The notes: generated by a model not told the origin, from the letters alone. Positions 16,923 through 26,663 are shown, numbered from the stretch's first letter. The stretch: DNA of 64,000 bases from an uncultured Vampirovibrio sp. (GCA_910577515.1 CAJTLW010000001.1:248001-312000); one strand, 5' to 3'. A program made the numbers and translations.

Positions 16923-17825
16923 TTATACCCCTTTTGCAAGATAGGTTATAAAATCAACAACAATATTGTTTCCGCCGGTAAAGCAGGCCAGATAATAATA
17001 TGCAACAGGTAAAGCAAAAACATAAGAATCGGTTCTATCCAAAAGACCGCCATGTCCTGGAAGAATATTACTTGAATCCTTTACGCCTGCGTCTCTTTTT
17101 ATCAAAGATTCAGATAAATCGCCAAGCTGGGCAAAAGTGGTAATTAAAACACCGCCGATAATGGCTTCAACCGGTGTCAAATTAGTATAAAAAACTCCGA
17201 AAGCTGCAACAAAAACAGCGAATAAACCGCCCCCAACAGCGCCTTCTACGGTTTTTTTAGGGCTAATAACTTTTGAAAGTTTAATTCTGCCAAACTTAGA
17301 ACCAAAATAATAAGCACCAATATCAGTTGCAACTATGATTAAGAAAACATACAAAAGGAGGTAAAGACCAGCATTTGCACCTGGCACAAAGAAATTAACA
17401 CTGTCGGACCCCATTTGCCTTAAAAGAAGAATATGACAAGGCAGCCAACCTCCATACATAAAGCCTAAGGCCGTTGTTGCAACATTTGCAATATATGGCT
17501 GTCTGCCCATAAAAAGAACAATTAAAAATGATGCCATAATTGCAAAAGATAAAACACAAGGCACAAGGTCAAACCGTCTGAAAAAGATTAAAAGACCAAA
17601 CACAAGGCTTGTAGCACAAATTAAAGAAAGGCTCGGGTGAAATCCTTTATTCCTCAAAATTTGAACATATTCTTTTGCAGCAAGAAATAATACAACCATT
17701 AAAAAGCAAAACAAGGGAATGCCGCCTGATAAAAAGCACACAAGCGCCACAAGAGAAATTACAAAACCTGTAATAAACCTTGTACATCTGTTTTTCTTAT
17801 TAAATTCGTCGTTATTATTTTCCAT
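16923..17825 (-). CDS. cdsA: Phosphatidate cytidylyltransferase
   Basis: A 300-residue polytopic membrane enzyme that makes CDP-diacylglycerol for phospholipid synthesis. The C-terminal family signature is present (SLIKRDAGVKDSSNILPGHG then GLLDRTDS). About seven or eight hydrophobic helices can be counted. It has a polar N-terminal extension of about 15 residues. It lies 2 bases after frr and 9 bases before rnc. Confidence 0.96.
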   Translation of the reverse strand: MENNNDEFNKKNRCTRFITGFVISLVALVCFLSGGIPLFCFLMVVLFLAAKEYVQILRNKGFHPSLSLICATSLVFGLLIFFRRFDLVPCVLSFAIMASFLIVLFMGRQPYIANVATTALGFMYGGWLPCHILLLRQMGSDSVNFFVPGANAGLYLLLYVFLIIVATDIGAYYFGSKFGRIKLSKVISPKKTVEGAVGGGLFAVFVAAFGVFYTNLTPVEAIIGGVLITTFAQLGDLSESLIKRDAGVKDSSNILPGHGGLLDRTDSYVFALPVAYYYLACFTGGNNIVVDFITYLAKGV

Positions 17826-17827
17826 AA

Positions 17828-18388
17828 TTAAACGGTCATAACCTCTTTTTCTTTTTCTGCAACTGTTTCATCAATAATTTTAATATATTTGTCGGTTAAT
17901 TTCTGAATAGCATCCTGAGCATCACGAACTGCATCTTCTGGAAGATTTTCGGCTTTCTCGGCTTTTTTGATATCGTCACCTAAATCACGGCGAACGTTTC
18001 TAATTGCAACTTTCGCAGTTTCGCCCATAGCTTTTACTTCTTTAGAAAGTTCCTTTCTTCTGTCTGCCGTTAAAGGCGGGAAAATAAGACGCACTACAAT
18101 ACCATCTGATGATGGAGTTATGCCTAAATCTGCTTTAATTAAAGCCTTTTCAATTTCTTTTACAATTGTTTTATCAAAAGGAGTAATTACAAGCGTAGTA
18201 CCATCCTGCACGGAAACTTGCGCCATTTGGTTTAATTTTGTAGGCGCACCGTAATAATCAACCAAGACTTTATCTAAAATCAGCGGATTTGCTCGCCCTG
18301 TTCTGATTGTCGTAAGTTCTTTTTTAAGCTGGGTGATGCATTTTTCCATCTTTTCCGTACCGGATTTTTTAATTTCATCTGTACTCAT
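17828..18388 (-). CDS. frr: Ribosome recycling factor
   Basis: The 186-residue protein is full length, with the helical domain signature TIRTGRANPLILDKVLVDYY, the VQDGTTLVITPFD beta segment and KEVKAMGETAKVAIRNVRRD. It splits post-termination ribosomes together with EF-G. It sits in the usual pyrH-frr-cdsA order, 26 bases after pyrH, with a GGAG ribosome site. Confidence 0.98.
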   Translation of the reverse strand: MSTDEIKKSGTEKMEKCITQLKKELTTIRTGRANPLILDKVLVDYYGAPTKLNQMAQVSVQDGTTLVITPFDKTIVKEIEKALIKADLGITPSSDGIVVRLIFPPLTADRRKELSKEVKAMGETAKVAIRNVRRDLGDDIKKAEKAENLPEDAVRDAQDAIQKLTDKYIKIIDETVAEKEKEVMTV

Positions 18389-18414
18389 ATATAAATTCTC
18401 CTTAAATATTATCG

Positions 18415-19137
18415 TTATTCTACAATTGTTCCAACTTTTTCATTATCCAGGATTTTTATTATGCTGTCTTTAAGCGCAAAATCAAATACCACAATGGGTA
18501 TTTTATTTTGCTTACATAATGAACAGCTGGTTTGATCCATAACCTTTAAACCTTTAATAATTACATCATCATAAGAAATTTTGTCATATTTTACAGCTTC
18601 AGGGTTAATTCTCGGGTCATCCGAATAAACACCATCTACACCATTTTTTGCCATAAGCATGGCTTCTGCACCGATTTCTGCCGCACGAAGCGCTGCTGCT
18701 GTATCTGTTGTAAAGAACGGATTACCGGTACCTGCTGCAAAAATTACAACTCTGTTTTTTTCAAGATGGCGAATAGCTTTAAACCTTATATACGGTTCTG
18801 CAATTTTATTCATCGTGATTGCAGATTGCACTCTGCAAGATACGCCGATTTTTCTTAATTCAGATTGAAGTGCAATCGCATTCATAACAGTTGCAAGCAT
18901 GCCCACATAATCGCCTGAGGCTCTATCCATTCCAAGCTTCGAAGAATTTTTCATTCCTCTGAATATATTGCCGCCGCCAACAACAATAGCAATCTGCACT
19001 CCTAAATCGTGCGCTTTTTTAATTTCTTCCGCTATCATTTCAACAGGTTTTGGGTCAATACCAAATTCCTGTTCCCCCAAAAGAGCTTCACCACTAATTT
19101 TAAGTAAAATCTTTTTATATTTTAATTCTTTTTTCAT
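18415..19137 (-). CDS. pyrH: Uridylate kinase
   Basis: A 240-residue amino-acid-kinase-fold enzyme that phosphorylates UMP to UDP. It has KILLKISGEALLG at the N-terminus, the glycine loop AIVVGGGNIFRG, and VDGVYSDDPRINPEA near the ATP site. It heads the pyrH-frr-cdsA-rnc-rpe operon. A TAGTATAAT sequence on the minus strand about 30 bases upstream is a likely -10. Confidence 0.98.
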   Translation of the reverse strand: MKKELKYKKILLKISGEALLGEQEFGIDPKPVEMIAEEIKKAHDLGVQIAIVVGGGNIFRGMKNSSKLGMDRASGDYVGMLATVMNAIALQSELRKIGVSCRVQSAITMNKIAEPYIRFKAIRHLEKNRVVIFAAGTGNPFFTTDTAAALRAAEIGAEAMLMAKNGVDGVYSDDPRINPEAVKYDKISYDDVIIKGLKVMDQTSCSLCKQNKIPIVVFDFALKDSIIKILDNEKVGTIVE

Positions 19138-19218
19138 TATCCAACACTTTTTTTCAACTGATTAAATTCATTATACTAAAAAATAGCCGCCTTGTATAAT
19201 ATTTTGTATAATATAATT

Positions 19219-20448
19219 ATGGATTTAGGAAATAAAGTTTTAAACGATTTAATATCAAAGGATAACATTGCAAGCACTGCTGCCGCAAGGAGTATTATCG
19301 ACAGCGCTGATACTATTTCTTTTGGAAAATTATGCGAGAAATCAGAATTTTTATTTGATTTCATTAAAGAAAAAATTAATGAGAAACTCATTAATGCAGT
19401 AAATTCTGAAAATTTCGAGAACATTTTTAAGTTCATAAAAATTTACAATTTAGATTTTGAAGACTTTATAATCAAAGCATGGCTCAAATTTGCAAATGAG
19501 GATTTGACTGACAGAATTTTAGAATTATTGGAAAACGGCACCAATGAAGAAAAAGCATACGCTGCCGGATATTTTTGTCATATTAATGACACACTTGCCC
19601 TTGATTTTTTGAAAGAAAATGCATTTTCAGATTTTGAACCTTTAGCGCAAAATTCAGCCAGAGCTTTATTTAAATTTGACGAAAGAGATATTTTTAATAA
19701 AGCAATTTCTGTTATCCAAAGTAACGCAGATGATTTTGAAAAATTCAAATATGTAAACTTTCTTTTGTCCTTTGGAGATACAAGCTGCTTTGATATTTTG
19801 TATGACTATTTAAAAATAAGCTATACAAAAGGATTTGTAGCTTCAAGCATTTTATATCTAAAAGGCTTTAGTGAAATAATAAAAGATAGTGAAGAATTCA
19901 AGGCATATAAAATATTTGATATCATTTTAAGCTCATACCCTGAAGAAATTTCGCTTGATACAGTTTTTGATTTTGAAATATTTGATTTTATTAAATATCT
20001 GGCTCAAAAGCTTAAAGATAGAGCTTTTAAAGATATTTCATACATAAAAAGGCTGATTTTAAAGGCGAAATATAAATTTAATCTTATTTCAAGAGAGGAA
20101 ATTTATACATTTGATTTAAATAAAGATGTAAAAAAGGAAATAAATTTAATAAGCGGTTTTTTAAACACGCTGGATATCGATTTATTTAAAGGTATTGAAG
20201 AAGAATTAAAATCCGACGATAAAGAAAGAGTGCTTGAAACCCTTGATGTTATTCTAAATTACGGCAAAAAAGAATTCCGCGATGATATAAAGGATACTCT
20301 TCAAAATACTGAATATGAAGATGTAATTGCCGAAGGTGTAAATATTCTTAAAACTTTTAATTCGCTTAGCCTGTTAAACAAAGATGAAATTTTATCAAAG
20401 ATAAATAATAAAAACATTAAAGCAATTGTCTTGAATGCCTTTAACTAA
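19219..20448 (+). CDS. Hypothetical HEAT-like helical protein
   Basis: I do not recognise this helical protein (409 residues from ATG 19219). Repeating helix pairs such as AYAAGYFCHINDTLALDFL and AQNSARALFKFDERDIFNKA suggest HEAT-type repeats over the first 200 residues. There is no signal peptide or membrane helix. The frame extends upstream to a TTG at 19192, but that lies inside TTGTATAAT promoter-like sequence, so I prefer the ATG. No ribosome site is visible, and the nearest TATAAT ends six bases before the ATG, so the mRNA may be leaderless. It converges on ftsQ with a 4-base gap. Confidence 0.75.
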   Translation: MDLGNKVLNDLISKDNIASTAAARSIIDSADTISFGKLCEKSEFLFDFIKEKINEKLINAVNSENFENIFKFIKIYNLDFEDFIIKAWLKFANEDLTDRILELLENGTNEEKAYAAGYFCHINDTLALDFLKENAFSDFEPLAQNSARALFKFDERDIFNKAISVIQSNADDFEKFKYVNFLLSFGDTSCFDILYDYLKISYTKGFVASSILYLKGFSEIIKDSEEFKAYKIFDIILSSYPEEISLDTVFDFEIFDFIKYLAQKLKDRAFKDISYIKRLILKAKYKFNLISREEIYTFDLNKDVKKEINLISGFLNTLDIDLFKGIEEELKSDDKERVLETLDVILNYGKKEFRDDIKDTLQNTEYEDVIAEGVNILKTFNSLSLLNKDEILSKINNKNIKAIVLNAFN

Positions 20449-20452
20449 GCCT

Positions 20453-21433
20453 TTATTCCTCGTAATCTGCATCTGGCGTTTCGGCCTCTGTGGTGTTTTC
20501 CTCGCTTTGTTCATCTTCTTCCGTAAAATCATGTTTTGCATTTCCTTCAACATGTTTTTTATTGTTATCAAGCTTAATATAGCGGGCATCTTCCCATCTT
20601 AAGTCAATATATTTAATTTTTGTACCATATTTACTTTGTGCCTCAGGAAGGATTGTTGCAATCCATTTTACCCTGTTGTAGATAGATTCATTTATTTCGC
20701 CAAGCCGTAACATTATATTATAGCCTTTATCCCCTATTTGAACATAAACATCCTTGGGGTTTCTTAAATCTACATATTTAACATCTTGTTTTGCATAGGC
20801 TTCAATTGTTTTTATAAGTTTTAAAATTTCATCTACCCGTTTTTTATCCCACTGTTCATAGTCATCTCCAGCAAGCCCATAAGTTAAAATTTTTGTAGCG
20901 TTAAATTTAGCAGGAATTGGCATATATTCCCTGTCTATAAAAACACCATCCTCTGTTATGGCTGAAATTGGCTCTGTTTCAAGGTTCGGAGCAATCAAAA
21001 AAACAGGTGTGCGTTCTTCAACAAGAATATTTAAACGCCCCGGAAACCAATAGCGTCTTACATAAACTTTTTTTATAGGCTGCAATTGTGCAATATTTTT
21101 TTCCAATTCTCTAGTATCCAGCCTAAAAATCTGTGTATTTGACAGCTCGGTTTGCTTTATAAGGTCAATTATCTTGTATTGCGGTGTAATCAAATTGCCA
21201 TCAATTTTTACAACAGAACTATCCACAACTCTTAATAAATCACCATCTATAAACCATTGCGGAAGTTTTAAAACCCAAATGCCAAAATAAATAAATCCAA
21301 AAATCAGGCTTACCCTTAAAAGCGCTCTAAAATTTCTGATTAAATTTTTTGCCGAAATAATCCTGCGCCGCATCTTATTGGCACGCAGTTTTCTTCTGTA
21401 ATAATATTGCTGTTGTTCGTTGTTATTTATCAT
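20453..21433 (-). CDS. ftsQ: Cell division protein FtsQ
   Basis: A 326-residue bitopic protein with a basic cytoplasmic N-terminus (RRKLRANKMRRR), one membrane helix (about 39-55) and a periplasmic POTRA domain (VVDSSVVKIDGNLITPQYK ... VYVRRYWFPGRLNILVEERT), then the FtsQ beta domain. It bridges FtsA and FtsB/L in the divisome. The C-terminal 40 residues are acidic and disordered. Its place after murC, murB and ddl is the classic dcw-type order and supports the call. Confidence 0.9.
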   Translation of the reverse strand: MINNNEQQQYYYRRKLRANKMRRRIISAKNLIRNFRALLRVSLIFGFIYFGIWVLKLPQWFIDGDLLRVVDSSVVKIDGNLITPQYKIIDLIKQTELSNTQIFRLDTRELEKNIAQLQPIKKVYVRRYWFPGRLNILVEERTPVFLIAPNLETEPISAITEDGVFIDREYMPIPAKFNATKILTYGLAGDDYEQWDKKRVDEILKLIKTIEAYAKQDVKYVDLRNPKDVYVQIGDKGYNIMLRLGEINESIYNRVKWIATILPEAQSKYGTKIKYIDLRWEDARYIKLDNNKKHVEGNAKHDFTEEDEQSEENTTEAETPDADYEE

Positions 21434-21443
21434 TTATTATTTT

Positions 21444-22415
21444 TTATGCATCAATAAGGGCTGTATTTAAAACAAGCTGTACAAGACCATCATAATCTAT
21501 TCCCATAGCACGAGCCTGTGCCGGAAGGTCTGATAAATCAGTCATGCCAGGGTTTGTATTGATTTCTAAAACGTATGGAACATTATCAAAAATTAAAAAA
21601 TCAACACGCGAAACACCGGTGCAATCACAAGCTTTATGGGCATCTACCGCCATTTTTTGAATTTGTTTTGTTAAGGCATCATCAAGCTTTGCAGGAAGTA
21701 TGAATTCCGTCATCCCTTGTGTATATTTTGCTTCAAAATCATACCATAGAGTTTTTGTTTTAAATTCCAAAATTGGAGTTGCAAAGGTTTTATTTTTTGA
21801 AACATCTTCTAAAACACCAACTGTAATGCTTTTTCCCTGAAGATACTCTTCAAGCAAAATCTTTTTATCAGATTTTTGCGCAACTTTAAGAGCTTCTTTT
21901 AATTCTTCAATATTGTCAACTTTGCTCATACCGATACTTGAACCTTCAGCTGAAGGTTTTACCATGAGCGGAAAATTAAGCCCCTCAATAGCTTTTTCTA
22001 TATCAAGGTTTTCAGAATACCTGATACAGGCGGATTTTATAATATTAAGCCCAGCGTTTTGTAAAATATTTTTTGTCATTTCTTTATCCATACAGATTGC
22101 GCTGGATTTAACTTTGCACCCTGTATATTTAATACCCAAAATTTCAAGCACGCCCTGAATGCAGCCATCTTCACCATATTTACCATGAAGCGTATTGTAG
22201 GCAAAATCATACTTGCCGGTTTTTAGAGTTTCAGCGATATTTTTATCAACATCCACAATTTCAGAGTTATGGTACCCTAGGTTTTTAAGTGCATTTAAAA
22301 CATTTACGCCGCTTCTTAAGGATACTTCTCTTTCATTAGACATACCGCCGCAAAGCACAGCGATTTTTGAATTTTTATCGATTAATTGTTGTTTGCCTTC
22401 GTAAGTGTATTCCAT
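21444..22415 (-). CDS. ddl: D-alanine--D-alanine ligase
   Basis: A 323-residue ATP-grasp enzyme joining two D-Ala for peptidoglycan precursors. It has VLCGGMSNEREVSLRSG at the N-terminus, LHGKYGEDGCIQGVLEI, LMVKPSAEGSSIGMSKV and the metal-binding VLEINTNPGMT near the C-terminus. The start ATG overlaps the end of murB by 34 bases and is preceded by AAGGAAG, so it is likely genuine. Third cell-wall enzyme in this operon. Confidence 0.97.
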   Translation of the reverse strand: MEYTYEGKQQLIDKNSKIAVLCGGMSNEREVSLRSGVNVLNALKNLGYHNSEIVDVDKNIAETLKTGKYDFAYNTLHGKYGEDGCIQGVLEILGIKYTGCKVKSSAICMDKEMTKNILQNAGLNIIKSACIRYSENLDIEKAIEGLNFPLMVKPSAEGSSIGMSKVDNIEELKEALKVAQKSDKKILLEEYLQGKSITVGVLEDVSKNKTFATPILEFKTKTLWYDFEAKYTQGMTEFILPAKLDDALTKQIQKMAVDAHKACDCTGVSRVDFLIFDNVPYVLEINTNPGMTDLSDLPAQARAMGIDYDGLVQLVLNTALIDA

Positions 22416-23320
22416 AGTTCAACTTCCTTTTTATCAGAACCCATATAAACCACTTCAGGTTCCAGCATAATGTCAAATCTGTCAAAAACAAGTCTTTGCA
22501 TTTCGCGCATAAGGTTTATATAGTCCATACTGGTTGCTTCGTTAAAATTAATAATAAAATTGGCGTGGTTAAAATATACCATAGCACCGCCTTCAAGATG
22601 CCCCTTTAAACCGACTTCATCGATTAACTTGCCAGCAGAAATCGTTCTGCCTTCTTTATCCACAGGATTTTTAAACGCACAGCCAAGGTTTGGCTCTTTT
22701 AAACCAGGCTGTGAATTTTTGCGCTTTTCAACTGCCTCATCCATCATTTGCTTTATTGCAATATAGCTGTCTGCTTGTTCTAATTCGAATTTAGCGGATA
22801 AAAGCACATAGCGTCCAATATTTTCTTTTAAAAGAGAATTTCTATATGAAAATTTCATATCATCTCTTGATAATTCAAGAATTTTATCTTCTTTTGTATC
22901 GTAAACACAAGCTGAAACAAAATAATCAGAAATAGCCTGCGCATTAGCCCCTGCATTCATTACGACTGCTCCGCCAAGAGTAGCCGGGAGGCCGATTAAA
23001 AATTCAAAACCGGAAAGTCTTAATTCAAAAGCCATATTTGAAAGCTTTGCTGTTGCAACCCCTGCCTGCGCTTCAATAAAAGGAGGGTTAACCGTTACTT
23101 TATCAAGATGTTTTGTTACAATCACAGGGCGTTTAATGCCAGAAGATGAAAATAAAATATTTGACCCGCAGCCGACAATAATCGGATTATCGAGGTTTGC
23201 AAGCAAAACTTTAATTTCATCTATGGTTTTTGGAAGATAAACATCATCCGCAATTGATGAAATTCTAAGTGTATTAAAGCTTTTCAGGTTATAATTAATT
23301 CTATGTTCAATTTCTTTCAT
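22382..23320 (-). CDS. murB: UDP-N-acetylenolpyruvylglucosamine reductase
   Basis: A 312-residue FAD enzyme that reduces the enolpyruvyl group to make UDP-MurNAc. The FAD-binding block is GCGSNILFSSSGIKRPVI; the conserved LIGLPATLGGAVVMNAGA and YRNSLLK follow, with catalytic Glu expected in the C-terminal part (ENLPEV-type region near MLEPEVVYMG). Length and order suggest a type II MurB. It lies 12 bases after murC and overlaps ddl. Confidence 0.96.
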   Translation of the reverse strand: MKEIEHRINYNLKSFNTLRISSIADDVYLPKTIDEIKVLLANLDNPIIVGCGSNILFSSSGIKRPVIVTKHLDKVTVNPPFIEAQAGVATAKLSNMAFELRLSGFEFLIGLPATLGGAVVMNAGANAQAISDYFVSACVYDTKEDKILELSRDDMKFSYRNSLLKENIGRYVLLSAKFELEQADSYIAIKQMMDEAVEKRKNSQPGLKEPNLGCAFKNPVDKEGRTISAGKLIDEVGLKGHLEGGAMVYFNHANFIINFNEATSMDYINLMREMQRLVFDRFDIMLEPEVVYMGSDKKEVELWNTLTKANNN

Positions 23321-23332
23321 ATATTTTCCTTT

Positions 23333-24832
23333 TTATCCCCTGTTTGCAAGGGTTTCACCTAACAGTGCGCCAAGCTTTGTAATATCTCCGGCGCCAAGAG
23401 TTAACACAATATCATTATCTTTAATATTTTGTCTTACAGCAAGCGGAATTTCAGAAATTTTTCCTTCTATGTAATTTACCTCTTTTGCAGGAGCTTTAGC
23501 CTTGTATGCGCCTGCAAAATTCTTTGAATTAAATTCAAAATCAAATTCATCACCTGCAGAATAAGCATCAACAACGATTAATTTATCACAATCGTCAAAT
23601 GATTCCAGAAATTCATTCCAAAGCGCTTTTAACCTTGTATATCTATGGGGTTGAAAAATTGCAACAACTCTTTGCTTGTGGTTTTTTTCCTTATATTCCT
23701 TTGCAGCTTTAAGAGTAGCTTTGATTTCACTTGGATGATGTGCGTAATCATCGATAATTTCAATCATTTCGTCTTTAAATATAGTTTGAAAACGCCGCCC
23801 CATGCCTGTGAAGCCATTGAAGCATTTTGCAAAATCATTAAATTCAAAACCCGCTTCAATTAAAGCCGAAATTACCGCAAGAGCATTGTAAACATTATGT
23901 ATACCCTTAAGCGAGGTTGAAATTTTTCCTAAAACTTTTTCTTTGAAAACAACTTCAAATTCAGCACCATTTTCATTAAATTCAACATTTCTTGCATAAA
24001 TATCAGAAATTAAAGTATCAGCTTGAATATTCTGCTCATCCTTCAATACTGAAAATTTAATAATATTTTTTGCCGAAGGTAAATCTTTAATTAAGTCAAG
24101 AAATTCTAAAACCCCTTTATCATCAGCATTTACAATAATTTTTGAACCGTCATAAAGGTTTGAAGCTACCGTTTTAAAGGTATCTAAAACATCCGGAAGG
24201 CCGTTTTTATAATGGTCAAGGTGGTCTGCTTCCAAATTATTAATAACAAGTATTTCAGGAGCATATTTAACAATTGTGCCATCGCTCTCATCAAGCTCTG
24301 CTGCAAACATTGTAGAATTTTTATCAGCATCGGCATTTGTGTTTAATTCGGGAATTATCCCGCCCACAGCATAGGCCGCTTTTTTGTTCATCTTAGATAA
24401 AACATAAGAACAGAGTCCTGATGTTGTGGTTTTACCGTGGGTACCTGCAAAACCTATGGTTAAAGCAAACTCATGCGTAATGGCGCACAATAAATCAGAC
24501 CGGTGCAAAATTGTAAGCCCAAGTTCTTTTGCTCTTATGTATTCAGAGTTATCTTCTTTTATAGCGGAAGATAATACAACAAAACAATCATTTGGCACAT
24601 TATCAGAATTATGCCCGATGAAAACTTTTGCCCCAAGAGTTTTTAATTCCTTTAAATATTTAGAATCAGACATATCAGAGCCTGAAACCTTATACCCTAA
24701 TTTTACAAGGATTTTTGCTAGTGCGCTCTGCCCGACACCGCCTATTGCAATAAAATGGAAACAATCACCTTTTTTCAAGCCGTCAAATGTTCTTTTGCAA
24801 GTGTGTTTGCACCCGAAAAAATTAAGAAACAT
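23333..24832 (-). CDS. murC: UDP-N-acetylmuramate--L-alanine ligase
   Basis: A 499-residue Mur ligase adding L-Ala to UDP-MurNAc. The N-terminal Rossmann domain has FHFIAIGGVGQSALAKIL, the P-loop is GTHGKTTTSG, and DDYAHHPSEIKATLKA and FQPHRYTRL are typical MurC motifs. About 25 residues with two Cys (FFGCKHTCKR) precede the Rossmann domain, which is slightly unusual. Its start directly follows the stop of the upstream glycosyltransferase. Confidence 0.97.
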   Translation of the reverse strand: MFLNFFGCKHTCKRTFDGLKKGDCFHFIAIGGVGQSALAKILVKLGYKVSGSDMSDSKYLKELKTLGAKVFIGHNSDNVPNDCFVVLSSAIKEDNSEYIRAKELGLTILHRSDLLCAITHEFALTIGFAGTHGKTTTSGLCSYVLSKMNKKAAYAVGGIIPELNTNADADKNSTMFAAELDESDGTIVKYAPEILVINNLEADHLDHYKNGLPDVLDTFKTVASNLYDGSKIIVNADDKGVLEFLDLIKDLPSAKNIIKFSVLKDEQNIQADTLISDIYARNVEFNENGAEFEVVFKEKVLGKISTSLKGIHNVYNALAVISALIEAGFEFNDFAKCFNGFTGMGRRFQTIFKDEMIEIIDDYAHHPSEIKATLKAAKEYKEKNHKQRVVAIFQPHRYTRLKALWNEFLESFDDCDKLIVVDAYSAGDEFDFEFNSKNFAGAYKAKAPAKEVNYIEGKISEIPLAVRQNIKDNDIVLTLGAGDITKLGALLGETLANRG

Positions 24833-26143
24833 CTAAACTGCCTCCGAAATTGTAACATCAGATACGCCATGAACAGTTTTGCCCCAATCCATAGTTTTTC
24901 TTGTGAAAACAATTTTCAAAATGATAAACAAAACAATGGGAAACCAAATAGTTACAACATAAATCGCTGTCACAAGCGCTTCATAAATAGCTCTAAAGAA
25001 ACCATAATGACTGTATTTTCTAAGACTGTAGATTAAACCTGATGCAAAAAATACAGCGGTGCAGGCAACAAGCACAAGCGATGATAAAATATCGTTTGAA
25101 TATCCTTTCACAAAACGAAAAGCTTGAATGGTTATTTCAGAAACAAGCCAGAATGGCAATAAAAATTCTGTAATATAGGCTATTAAATCAAAACCAACTC
25201 TAAGATTCATATCTTTTGTAAATAAAATGTCTTTAGCATATTCCAAATAACGTCTTATGGAGCCTTCAACCCATCTTCTTCTCTGTCTTACAAGAGCAGG
25301 GAATGTTATAACACCTTCCTCATAAACAACAGCATCCGGGCAAAACCTTATATCCCAGCCTTTAATATGCAGCCTTGTTGACATATCAAGGTCGTCTGTT
25401 ATGGTTTCATTGTTCCAGCCATTAATATCCAAAAGAGCTTCTTTTTTAATAATTTCACCATTTCCGCGAAGCTCAACTGCTCCTCTTACAGCATCTCTAC
25501 CTATTTGAAGATGCGTATCCATAACATACTCATTATACTGGCATGCAGTAAGAAAATTTTGTTTTGAATTTATAATAGTTTTTCTTGCCTGAACTGCCCC
25601 AACATCTTTTGGCTCAAGCTTTACAAGAACTTTTTTAATAAAATCACTTTGAATTTTTGCATCAGCATCAAAAACAAGAATAGCATCTCCTTTTGCTATT
25701 TCCATAGCATCATTCAAAACTGCAGATTTACCAGGGAAATCACCTTCATGCCTCAGCAAAATTTTTACTTTCTCGTATTTTTCTTCAAGCTTTTTAATGA
25801 TTTCAGGGGTTTTATCTGTTGACCTGTCATCAATTAAAATTATCTCATAATTGGTATAATCCACTTCAAGTATATTTTTTACAGTATCTTCAATTACATC
25901 CTCTTCATTATGACAAGGAACCATAATTGATATAAAAGGTTTATAACTAGTTTCAAAAGGGGCCGGATTTTTTCTTAATTTTCTTCTCTGGTGTTTTACA
26001 GCAGCATACATGTAAAACATATAAAGAGACATAAAAGCAATTAAAAAGACAATTGCCCAAAATGTGTCAAAATAATTTTGGAAAATGATTAAAAATGCTA
26101 ATAAAAAGCACATTATCAAAAGCAGAGAAATTCTATCTTTCAT
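24833..26143 (-). CDS. Family 2 processive membrane glycosyltransferase
   Basis: A 436-residue protein with two N-terminal membrane helices, a cytoplasmic GT2 domain and three C-terminal helices. The motifs of processive enzymes are present: MVPCHNEEDVIEDTV, ILIDDRSTDKT, VFDADAKI (DxD), TITDDLDMS and QRRRWVEGS (QxxRW). The layout resembles poly-beta-1,6-GlcNAc synthases (PgaC/IcaA) and hyaluronan-type synthases; the sugar is unknown. It abuts murC, so it seems to be transcribed at the head of the peptidoglycan-precursor operon, suggesting an envelope polymer made along with the wall. Confidence 0.85.
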   Translation of the reverse strand: MKDRISLLLIMCFLLAFLIIFQNYFDTFWAIVFLIAFMSLYMFYMYAAVKHQRRKLRKNPAPFETSYKPFISIMVPCHNEEDVIEDTVKNILEVDYTNYEIILIDDRSTDKTPEIIKKLEEKYEKVKILLRHEGDFPGKSAVLNDAMEIAKGDAILVFDADAKIQSDFIKKVLVKLEPKDVGAVQARKTIINSKQNFLTACQYNEYVMDTHLQIGRDAVRGAVELRGNGEIIKKEALLDINGWNNETITDDLDMSTRLHIKGWDIRFCPDAVVYEEGVITFPALVRQRRRWVEGSIRRYLEYAKDILFTKDMNLRVGFDLIAYITEFLLPFWLVSEITIQAFRFVKGYSNDILSSLVLVACTAVFFASGLIYSLRKYSHYGFFRAIYEALVTAIYVVTIWFPIVLFIILKIVFTRKTMDWGKTVHGVSDVTISEAV

Positions 26144-26354
26144 TACCCCCTCAAAGCATTTTTTAAGCTGTAAATACTAGTCTTAATGAATATTATATTA
26201 TCATAAACAATTCAAAAAACGAAAATTTTAAGAAATATGAAAAAGATAAAAAATATTTAATCTTTTTATTGGATAAAAACGCAAAATAAAGAATGTTAAA
26301 ATAGAATTGTTAGGTTTTTAATGTGTTTTTATGTGTCTGATAGGGGTATGTGTG

Positions 26355-26627
26355 ATGAGAAATTTAAGCAAACAGGGAAATTTTAAAGGAAGCGAGATAT
26401 TTTTACCACAAACAAACGGTGAAATCTCCGATTCCATTGTTCAAAACTGGACTCTTCAGGCTTATGAATGTTATTCCATACGCTGCAATTGTGCTAAATG
26501 TTCTTTAAGCAAAGGGAACTATTCATTTGTATGCCAAATGCCAAAAATCATAAGGGCGCTTTTGAAAAAACAAGGAAAACCTGATATCAACCTTATTCAA
26601 ACAGAAACCCAAAGCCTTATAGCCTAA
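26355..26627 (+). CDS. Small protein with a cysteine cluster
   Basis: The 90-residue protein has five cysteines in residues 39-60 (Cys39, 44, 46, 49, 60; core CNCAKCSLSKGNYSFVCQMP), enough to bind a metal or Fe-S cluster, followed by a basic helix IIRALLKKQGKP. I choose ATG 26355 because TAGGGGT lies 8 bases upstream; the frame also opens at 26331 but without a ribosome site. It stands alone between two minus-strand operons. I recognise no family; a small nucleic-acid-binding or regulatory protein would fit. Confidence 0.65.
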   Translation: MRNLSKQGNFKGSEIFLPQTNGEISDSIVQNWTLQAYECYSIRCNCAKCSLSKGNYSFVCQMPKIIRALLKKQGKPDINLIQTETQSLIA

Positions 26628-26663
26628 GGGCGCAAAGTAGTTAATTTTATTCTTGTGGAAACT

